Assembly (NCBI GenBank): GCA_947167555.1
Contig: CAMVIO010000106.1
Span: 1 to 6,978 of the forward strand
Source: an uncultured Selenomonadales bacterium
GTDB lineage: Bacteria > Bacillota > Negativicutes > Selenomonadales > Selenomonadaceae
DNA length: 6,978 nucleotides
Direction of reading: 5' to 3'
Shown piece by piece: positions 1 to 4,775 of this stretch. Position numbers and translations under genes: made by a program. A model generated the notes under the pieces. It ran no database searches, had not been told where the DNA came from, and worked only from the letters and a program-made list of their open reading frames with translations. The first letter of the stretch is position 1. Every line of letters begins with the position of its first letter.

Positions 1-106
1 TTATAACGCCTACTATCAGATTTTGTCTACAGACAAAATCTCCTCAGCGGCGTTTCAACGAGTTATAACGAGTTATAATGCCTTAGTTCAGAGTTTGTCA
101 AAGACA
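1..106. repeat. Two diverged copies of a ~35-bp hairpin repeat plus a 10-bp tandem
   Basis: Copy A (1-35) and copy B (73-106) share the pattern TTATAA-YGCC-N6-CAGA-NTTTGTC-N3/4-GACA, about 27 of 35 aligned positions. Between them CGAGTTATAA occurs twice in tandem (59-68, 69-78), the second running into copy B. In copy A the TTTGTC/GACA part is a perfect 11-bp inverted repeat (18-28 with 31-41). That hairpin is enclosed by AACGCC (5-10) pairing with GGCGTT (49-54) across symmetric 7-nt internal loops, so 5-54 can fold as one long interrupted stem. Copy B keeps only a short TGTC/GACA stem. No coding potential is seen. It resembles an intergenic repeat family or a decayed structured element, and copy A begins exactly at the window edge, so more may lie upstream. 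Function unknown. Confidence 0.6.
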
Positions 107-133
107 GTATGCAAAAAAGACGAAGCCAATCTT

Positions 134-177
134 GCAAAACAAAAAAGCCCCCCTTGCGGGAGGTTTCTTTGTTTTGC
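134..177 (-). terminator. Rho-independent terminator of the small RNA, GNRA loop
   Basis: Read on the minus strand, GCAAAACAAA (177-168) pairs with TTTGTTTTGC (143-134). The inner CCTCCC (163-158) pairs with GGGGGG (153-148) across a GCAA tetraloop. The whole is a 20-position stem with one mismatch (A164/C147) and two G-U pairs, and six T (146-141) follow the G-rich arm. On the plus strand the two G-U pairs become A/C mismatches, so the stem is better as a minus-strand RNA. That strand bias supports transcription in this direction, although some two-way activity is possible. Confidence 0.75.
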
Positions 178-219
178 CCACCGTTGGTCAGACGGTGAAC
201 CAACTTGAAATCTTCGATT
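141..219 (-). ncRNA. Candidate antisense small RNA (type I antitoxin), ~79 nt
   Basis: This small RNA is inferred from a promoter-to-terminator unit; no expression data exist here. A minus-strand extended -10 (TGCTATACT, 234 to 226) predicts a start at 219, and a strong intrinsic terminator (177 to 134) ends it near 141. Three parts are visible. The first is a 5' single-stranded stretch of about 20 nt. The second is a 6-bp hairpin (CACCGT, 197-192, with ACGGTG, 184-179). The third is the terminator. Nucleotides 1-16 (219 to 204) complement 292-307 of the neighbouring toxin mRNA, covering its TTG start; the single difference gives a G-U pair. A further UCACC (198-194) could pair with GGUGA (283-287) in the toxin Shine-Dalgarno across a small internal loop. 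No convincing reading frame lies on this strand. The expected role is to block translation of the 27-residue peptide encoded on the plus strand. Confidence 0.62.
204..219. repeat. Direct repeat shared with the toxin start region (292-307)
   Basis: The 16 bp at 204-219 recur at 292-307 with one change (A210 versus G298): CTTGAA(A/G)TCTTCGATT. The second copy contains the TTG start of the small peptide. Because 204-219 is transcribed from the minus strand, its RNA is complementary to the toxin mRNA, and the A/G difference becomes a tolerated G-U pair. The repeat ends at 219, which is also the start predicted from the minus-strand -10 box. Confidence 0.9.
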
Positions 220-225
220 GCACTC

Positions 226-234
226 AGTATAGCA
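226..234 (-). promoter_or_regulatory. Extended -10 promoter of the small RNA
   Basis: The minus strand reads TGC-TATACT (234 to 226), a TGN extended -10 with 5 of 6 matches in the hexamer. It lies in the left arm of the perfect 10-bp inverted repeat AGTATAGCAT (226-235) / ATGCTATACT (249-258). No good -35 is seen at 17 bp (TAGCAT, 254-249), as expected for an extended -10 promoter. The predicted start is 219. Confidence 0.6.
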
Positions 235-249
235 TATATTTTTAAATAA

Positions 250-258
250 TGCTATACT
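250..258 (+). promoter_or_regulatory. Extended -10 promoter of the toxin mRNA
   Basis: The right arm of the same inverted repeat reads TGC-TATACT (250-258) on the plus strand, mirroring the minus-strand promoter. The predicted start is near G265, just before the leader hairpin. The -35 region of each promoter lies on the -10 box of the other, so two polymerases could hardly occupy them together. The arms could also form an AT-rich hairpin followed by six T (258-263), but three G/C pairs of ten and a 13-nt loop make a weak terminator. Confidence 0.6.
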
Positions 259-266
259 TTTTTCGG

Positions 267-288
267 CTCCCTCCTGAAGGGAGGTGAT
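267..288 (+). promoter_or_regulatory. Leader hairpin that buries the toxin Shine-Dalgarno
   Basis: CTCCCT (267-272) pairs with AGGGAG (278-283) across a 5-nt loop, only a few nucleotides from the predicted mRNA 5' end. The 3' arm is part of GGGAGGTGAT (279-288), a nearly complete complement to the 16S 3' end, placed 8 nt before the TTG start. A very strong ribosome site held in a 5' hairpin is typical of type I toxin mRNAs, which are often made translationally inert. Confidence 0.65.
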
Positions 289-292
289 ACGC

Positions 293-376
293 TTGAAGTC
301 TTCGATTCTACGATTTGCTTTGGCTGTATTGGCTGGAGTAATCGCGAATGCCGTATGGCAAGCACTGACGGGTTGA
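293..376 (+). CDS. 27-residue hydrophobic peptide, candidate type I toxin
   Basis: This is a short frame with a TTG start 8 nt after GGAGG (280-284) within a near-perfect Shine-Dalgarno. The peptide begins (M)KSSILRF, continues with about 16 mostly apolar residues (ALAVLAGVIANAVW) and ends QALTG. Positive charges are only near the N-terminus (K2, R7), so it reads as one short membrane-spanning helix. Length and character match type I toxins in general (TisB, ShoB, ZorO and DinQ are about 26-29 residues), but I see no sequence identity that assigns it to a named family. It lies on its own predicted transcript (about 265-463), with a leader hairpin, a hairpin over the stop codon and a strong terminator. 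A divergent small RNA can pair over its start codon. It could instead be a small regulatory membrane peptide. A leader peptide is unlikely because no co-directional gene follows. Confidence 0.68.
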   Translation: MKSSILRFALAVLAGVIANAVWQALTG

Positions 377-389
377 GCCTCCGTCAGTG
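363..389 (+). other. Hairpin across the toxin stop codon
   Basis: CACTGACGG (363-371) and CCGTCAGTG (381-389) form a perfect 9-bp stem, with an optional G-U pair inside, and the TGA stop (374-376) lies in the loop. No T-run follows, so it is not a terminator. It would shield the 3' end of the reading frame and could take part in long-range folding of the toxin mRNA. A smaller stem (ATGGC/GCCAT, about 399-415) follows. Confidence 0.55.
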
Positions 390-436
390 AATACCTCGAT
401 GGCTTGGTCGGCCATGCAGAGGGAGGCGAAAGCCGG

Positions 437-463
437 AAAGCCGTTCTTCGGAGCGGCTTTTTT
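437..463 (+). terminator. Rho-independent terminator of the toxin mRNA, UUCG loop
   Basis: AAAGCCGTTC (437-446) pairs with GAGCGGCTTT (451-460), giving 10 bp with one G-U, closed by a C(UUCG)G tetraloop and followed by a run of six T (458-463). An extra AAAGCCG at 429-435 can compete for the same 3' arm. In the opposite direction only three T follow the stem, so it is a poor terminator for the phosphatase gene that ends six bases away. Confidence 0.85.
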
Positions 464-468
464 CATTC

Positions 469-1746
469 TTACGCGACTTCGTCGGCCTTAACCATCGCTT
501 CGTCGAATCGTCGGACGACGTCGTCGAACAGATACAGCCCGTCTTCGTTCGCCTGCAATCCTTGCAGGCGCAGCGGAATGATGACCGGCGGGTGTTCCAA
601 CGTCAGCGGCGCGCGGCTTTGCATCTGCTTCGCGCTCTGGTAGACCAGCTTCAGCGAAGCGTATGCTTCCCCGTCCTCGCCGATCCGTTTCTCAATGACG
701 AGCTTCGTGCCGATCGGCGTCTTTTCCTCGATGGTATCCCGCGCCGTATATTCCTCGATCTCCAGCGACGGCAAGATGGTTGCCAGGTTGACGTCATGGC
801 CGCAGAGGAACGTGAAAATCCGCTCGTCCTCCGAAAGCTCGTCCCGCATCACGGAAAGCAGCGGACGGGCAAATTGCCTCGCCATCGTCGGCAAATAGAA
901 ATACGTTCTGATGCCCATGTCCTTGACCCGCGCAACGCCTTGCCACTGCTCGAACGTCAGCGCGTGTCCGAAAGCCGCCTGCGCCAAATCGCTCCCGTCC
1001 GCCTCGTAATACTGCAATGTCAGCGCGTCGCTGGCGCGTCCTGCCACGCGAATAGAGCCTGTCAGCCGCATCGTGTCTATATCAAAGGCCAGATCGTCCG
1101 CCGTGAATGAAGAAACGCCATTCTCCCGCGCGTACTCCGAATCCTCGAAATCGATCACTTCCGCGACCAGAGCAGCGTCCGGCTCCAGCCGCTTGCCAAT
1201 CCCCTGAACGCCGCCCAGCGCCTCGACCTCTTTTTTCGTCCGCGCGCGAAACTCGTCGCTGAACGTCTCGGGCGTCTCCGGCATGAACACCGGGTCGGCT
1301 TCGTTCAGTTCCAGATGGCGCTCGACGCGGATATTCGCCATCGGCAGCATCCCGGAAGCGAAATAACGCGCCGTGGCAATCGTGCGCTGATAGGAATTTG
1401 CATAGAAGCGCATCTCGCCGATCTCCGGCACATAATTCGCGCCGATAAGCCCTTCGCTCTCCAGCCATTGGCGGAAATACTGCCCCATGATCGTCTCGAG
1501 CTGCGCGCCCTTCATCGAAAGCTCCCCCGGCCCCGCCGTCCAATGGAACCACGAATGCGGCGTCAGCGAATTCACGATGCGGCTTCCGCTTGTCGTAGGT
1601 GAACGAAGATTATGGCGGCTCAATATCAGCACCTTGGAGAGCCTGTACCGGCCCTCGCCCTCCGAAGCCCGCGCAGTCTGTCCCGCAAACATGGACAACA
1701 CGAGAAAGAAAACGCAGAGCAATAAAACGACTTTATTTTTACGCAC
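469..1746 (-). CDS. agp: Periplasmic glucose-1-phosphatase-like histidine acid phosphatase
   Basis: This is a 425-residue member of histidine phosphatase clan branch 2. Residues 1-27 form a signal peptide (basic MRKNK, hydrophobic core to about residue 20, ARA before the likely cut at 27/28), so the enzyme should act in the periplasm. The catalytic motif is RHNLRSP (44-50), the nucleophile being His45; Asn in place of the usual Gly is also seen in E. coli Agp (RHNLRAP). QRT (120-122) and HD (His317-Asp318) complete the active site. The C-terminal half (TPIGTKLV, LVYQSA, PLTLE) also resembles Agp, so release of phosphate from glucose-1-phosphate or other phosphate esters is likely; phytase-like use is possible. 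The mature protein has one cysteine (C315), so no disulfides. The start is GTG at 1746, with AAGGAG 8 nt upstream overlapping the stop region of the preceding metallopeptidase gene, 14 bp away: one operon. Confidence 0.85.
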   Translation of the reverse strand: MRKNKVVLLLCVFFLVLSMFAGQTARASEGEGRYRLSKVLILSRHNLRSPTTSGSRIVNSLTPHSWFHWTAGPGELSMKGAQLETIMGQYFRQWLESEGLIGANYVPEIGEMRFYANSYQRTIATARYFASGMLPMANIRVERHLELNEADPVFMPETPETFSDEFRARTKKEVEALGGVQGIGKRLEPDAALVAEVIDFEDSEYARENGVSSFTADDLAFDIDTMRLTGSIRVAGRASDALTLQYYEADGSDLAQAAFGHALTFEQWQGVARVKDMGIRTYFYLPTMARQFARPLLSVMRDELSEDERIFTFLCGHDVNLATILPSLEIEEYTARDTIEEKTPIGTKLVIEKRIGEDGEAYASLKLVYQSAKQMQSRAPLTLEHPPVIIPLRLQGLQANEDGLYLFDDVVRRFDEAMVKADEVA

Positions 1747-1760
1747 AGTTCAAACTCCTT

Positions 1761-4679
1761 TCACTCCATCGCCCGCACGACGCGGCTGAAAATCTTCTCG
1801 TTCTCCCGCACCTTTTCCTCGCCGCCGAAGACGCAGTACATGTCTTTCTTCATGCAGGCCTCGACAATCGGCGCGAGGGCGCGGATTGCGTTCTCGTCAG
1901 CCGCAAGGATTTCGTCGCGCTGCCGCTGGCGGTCCTCCTGCGTGATTCCGCGCAGATAGAGCACCGCCGCGAGATTCCCCTTCATCTGCGGCGTCAACGG
2001 CATATCCACCGTGGCGATGGTGCCGATGATATATTTCGTCATTTCCCGCTCCGACGCCGTGAAATTTTTCAGGTAGTCGGCAATCTCATCGTAAACCTGC
2101 AAGGTCTCGGTGAGATTCGGGTCGCGGTACGAAGTGAAAAGCATCAGGCCGTTCCGCGCGAACTGCGCCGACGAACCGTAAGCGCCGCCCTGCACCCGAA
2201 CCCGTGTCCAGAGATAGCCGTACCGCATGATCGTCTCCAGCACCCGCATCGCGCCGGTGAATTTGTAGCCCAGCCGGACGAAATTCCCGCCCTTGCCGAC
2301 ATACTGCACGCGGCTCGACATGACCAGCGCCTCGTTCTTCACTTCGTTTTCTTTCGGCTGCTGCGCCGCCGGATACGCCTTGTCGTTCAAGACGTCGAGC
2401 AACGAAGAAAGCGCCGTCTCCACCGCCGGATAATCCTTCTTTTCGGCGATCACGCTGAGAATCAGGCCGCGCTTCGTGAACATCTGCGCAAGCAGCGCCA
2501 AAAGCCGCTCGCCCGTCTCCCGCACCCGTTCGTCAAAATGGGCGTCCAGCTCTTTCAGAAAACGATAATAAGAAAGGTAGCCTTCGTCCTCGAAGCGGCT
2601 CGCCGGAGCGAAATACGAGCTCAGGCGCACCGCCATGACGCGGTTCGGCGTATTCAGGATCTGCCGTTCCACCCCCGCCAGCGTCTGCTTGACCAGCTCG
2701 CGCATCCGCTTCGCGTCGGAGAAACGCGATTTCGTCAGGATTTCCGCAAGTAGCTTCCCAAGCTCCGGCAGCTTCCGCACAAGCACCCGCACCTTGACGA
2801 CGGACTTCACGAACCAATCGTCCGCCGTGTCGCCCTTCGTCACCGCCAGCACATTGTAATCCAATCCGCCCGTATGGAGATTCGCGAGATTCGTCAATTC
2901 CGCGTAGGAATGCTCGTCCGTGTCCACCGCGCCGAGCAAATCGCAAAGCAGATAGGCGTAATGCTGCTGCTCCGAGGTTATCGACGCGCCGTCGAAATAC
3001 AGCGACAGATAAGCGATGCCGTTGGTATGGATATCGCTGAAAAGCACCTTCTGCCCTTTCAATTCCTTTTCTTCCAGCGGTAGCTTTTCCTCCTGCTTGC
3101 GGATATCCGACAGCTTCAGCAGCGGAATCTTCTCCAAAAGCTCCGGCGGATCCGGCGTCTTCTGAAGTTCCTTCAGCCGCGCCGTCGTCGCGATGATCTG
3201 CTCGATCTCCGCCGCGCTCATCGCAGCCTTCTTCTCAGCCAGCTTCTTTTCCGTCGCAGCTTCCCGCTCCGCCGCCATCGTTTGGCTCGGCTTCATCGTG
3301 ACGAGAACCTTATGGGGATTCTCCAGCACGCAGCGGCGCAGCATATCCTCGAACAGCCCGTTGTCCAGCCCGTCCCGAAGCGTCTTGAACTCATTCTCGT
3401 AGAACAGCGGCTCCGCCGGGTCGCCGCCGTAAAGCCAATGGGTCATCACCGCGAGATTATAGACGAGCCCCTTCGGCGTCGAGGAGAAGTCCGACTCCCG
3501 CGTCTTGAACTCGATATAGTTGAGCGAGGCCTCGAGCAATGTGCGGTCAATGCCGTCCTTCACGAGCCGCCCGATCGTGTCCGTGACGACCTGATAAAAC
3601 CGTTCCGCGTCCTCCGGCTCGGCGTTCGTCACCTCCACGGTGAGATTCGGCTGGGCAATCTGCGCCTCCAGCGACGCCGAAACGTCCTTGCCGATCCCGG
3701 CGTCCATCAAAGCCTGCGTCACCGGCGCGGCGTCCGTCATGAAGAGCGCGTGCGTCAAAATGCTCATGGCCGCGCGGGTCAGCCGATCCCCCGCATCGCA
3801 GACGATCATGCCGAGAGAAAGGTAGGTCTTCTCCTTCGTGTCCTCCTCCGCGCCCACCGGATACTCCGCCGTGACGCGCTTCATCGCCTCAAACTTCGGC
3901 TGCTTCTTCAGCGTCGAATCAATCTCCTGCCGTGAGAAATGGGACAGATACGCCTCGTCGATGAACGCAAGCTGCGCGTCGATGTCCATGTCTCCATATA
4001 AATAGATGTAGCTGTTCGACGGATGGTAATACTTCTTGTGGAACGCCGCGAAGCTCTCCTGCGTGATGTCCGGGATCTTCTCCGGATTGCCGCCCGACTC
4101 GAAAGCGTAAGAAGTATCGGGATAGAGCCGCTTCAAAAGCTCCGTCTCCAGAAGGTCCTCCGGCGACGAAGTCGCGCCCTTCATCTCGTTATATACGACG
4201 CCGCTGTATCGGAGCGGCGCGTCCGGACTGTCGATCTCGTAATGCCAGCCCTCCTGCAGCAGCACCTCGGGCTTTTCATGCATCTGAGGATAAAACACCG
4301 CGTCGAGATAGACGTCCATCAGATTGTGGAAATCCTGCGCGTTGCGGCTCGCCACCGGATACATCGTCTTGTCGGGGAACGTCATCGCGTTCAGGAACGT
4401 ATTCAGCGACCCCTTGACCAGCTCGACGAACGGCTCCTTCAGTGGGAACTTCCGCGAACCGCAAAGCGTCGAATGCTCAACGATATGCGCGGCCCCCGTG
4501 TCGTCGATCGGCGGCGTGCGGAACGAAATCGAGAACACCTTGTTGTCGTCGTCGTTCTTCACATAAAACAGCCGCGCGCCGGTCTTCTCATGCTCGAAAA
4601 GAAAGCACCGGGAAGAAATCTCCGGCACCTCTTTCATTTCCTTCAGTAAAAATCCGTGTATTTTGTCATTCACTTGCAT
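1761..4679 (-). CDS. M16C (PreP/falcilysin-like) zinc metallopeptidase
   Basis: This is a 972-residue M16C peptidase, the usual length for the presequence-protease group, which closes around short unfolded peptides and degrades them. The inverted zinc motif is HIVEH (65-69): His65 and His69 bind zinc and Glu68 is the catalytic base. Glu143 in QEGWHYE is the likely third ligand. YNEMKG follows at 163-168. A charged helical linker (about 464-540) joins the two halves. In the C-terminal half Arg828 and Tyr834 (RVQGGAYG) have the spacing of the arginine-tyrosine pair that completes the PreP active site. There is no signal peptide, so a cytoplasmic role in peptide turnover is inferred. An in-frame TTG at 4685 would extend it by two residues, but GGGAGG (4694-4689) is 3 nt from that TTG and 9 nt from the ATG at 4679, so I chose the ATG. 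It is the first gene of an operon with the phosphatase. Confidence 0.9.
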   Translation of the reverse strand: MQVNDKIHGFLLKEMKEVPEISSRCFLFEHEKTGARLFYVKNDDDNKVFSISFRTPPIDDTGAAHIVEHSTLCGSRKFPLKEPFVELVKGSLNTFLNAMTFPDKTMYPVASRNAQDFHNLMDVYLDAVFYPQMHEKPEVLLQEGWHYEIDSPDAPLRYSGVVYNEMKGATSSPEDLLETELLKRLYPDTSYAFESGGNPEKIPDITQESFAAFHKKYYHPSNSYIYLYGDMDIDAQLAFIDEAYLSHFSRQEIDSTLKKQPKFEAMKRVTAEYPVGAEEDTKEKTYLSLGMIVCDAGDRLTRAAMSILTHALFMTDAAPVTQALMDAGIGKDVSASLEAQIAQPNLTVEVTNAEPEDAERFYQVVTDTIGRLVKDGIDRTLLEASLNYIEFKTRESDFSSTPKGLVYNLAVMTHWLYGGDPAEPLFYENEFKTLRDGLDNGLFEDMLRRCVLENPHKVLVTMKPSQTMAAEREAATEKKLAEKKAAMSAAEIEQIIATTARLKELQKTPDPPELLEKIPLLKLSDIRKQEEKLPLEEKELKGQKVLFSDIHTNGIAYLSLYFDGASITSEQQHYAYLLCDLLGAVDTDEHSYAELTNLANLHTGGLDYNVLAVTKGDTADDWFVKSVVKVRVLVRKLPELGKLLAEILTKSRFSDAKRMRELVKQTLAGVERQILNTPNRVMAVRLSSYFAPASRFEDEGYLSYYRFLKELDAHFDERVRETGERLLALLAQMFTKRGLILSVIAEKKDYPAVETALSSLLDVLNDKAYPAAQQPKENEVKNEALVMSSRVQYVGKGGNFVRLGYKFTGAMRVLETIMRYGYLWTRVRVQGGAYGSSAQFARNGLMLFTSYRDPNLTETLQVYDEIADYLKNFTASEREMTKYIIGTIATVDMPLTPQMKGNLAAVLYLRGITQEDRQRQRDEILAADENAIRALAPIVEACMKKDMYCVFGGEEKVRENEKIFSRVVRAME

Positions 4680-4714
4680 CGACAAACGCCTCCCATATCT
4701 GCAATAACGAAATT

Positions 4715-4723
4715 ATTATATCA
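4715..4723 (-). promoter_or_regulatory. Extended -10 promoter of the peptidase-phosphatase operon
   Basis: The minus strand reads TGA-TATAAT (4723 to 4715), a perfect -10 hexamer with a TGN extension. The predicted start is near 4708, giving a leader of about 29 nt. No -35 is visible: that position falls in the terminator stem of the upstream cyclase gene. The operon therefore seems to be transcribed separately from the cyclase. Confidence 0.65.
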
Positions 4724-4731
4724 CAATCCAT

Positions 4732-4762
4732 AAAAAAGGCGGGAGAAAAGTTTCTCCCGCCT
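4732..4762 (-). terminator. Rho-independent terminator of the diguanylate cyclase gene
   Basis: AGGCGGGAGAAA (minus strand, 4762-4751) pairs with TTTCTCCCGCCT (4748-4737) as a perfect 12-bp inverted repeat with 2 nt between the arms, so the innermost pairs must open to form a loop. It is followed by five more T (4736-4732) and lies 13 nt after the stop codon. No T-run exists on the other strand, so it is one-directional. Confidence 0.92.
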
Positions 4763-4775
4763 GAATCACAACGTC

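Noticed and set aside
74..79. Perfect TATAAT on the plus strand
   Set aside because: It lies inside the repeat unit, with no -35, no TGN extension and no gene to drive; it is most simply part of the AT-rich repeat.
1..106. CRISPR array or integron attC site
   Set aside because: Only two diverged copies with no unique spacers of constant length. The inverted pieces lack the paired RYYYAAC/GTTRRRY core sites of attC.
23..208. 61-codon plus-strand frame
   Set aside because: TTG start without a ribosome site, runs through the hairpin repeats and the small RNA terminator, and has no recognisable domain.
226..263. Inverted repeat followed by six T, read as an intrinsic terminator
   Set aside because: The stem has three G/C pairs of ten and a 13-nt loop, whereas both arms spell extended -10 promoters at the right distance from two independent transcript units. 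A minor terminator role cannot be excluded.
293..463. Leader peptide plus attenuator
   Set aside because: The next gene downstream is on the opposite strand, so no co-directional gene could be attenuated, and the peptide has no run of regulatory codons.
1599..4649. Several long plus-strand frames (1599-2753, 3282-3935, 4023-4649) opposite the M16C gene
   Set aside because: Arg- and Leu-rich shadows with no plausible ribosome sites; the minus-strand protein has intact zinc and active-site motifs over its whole length.
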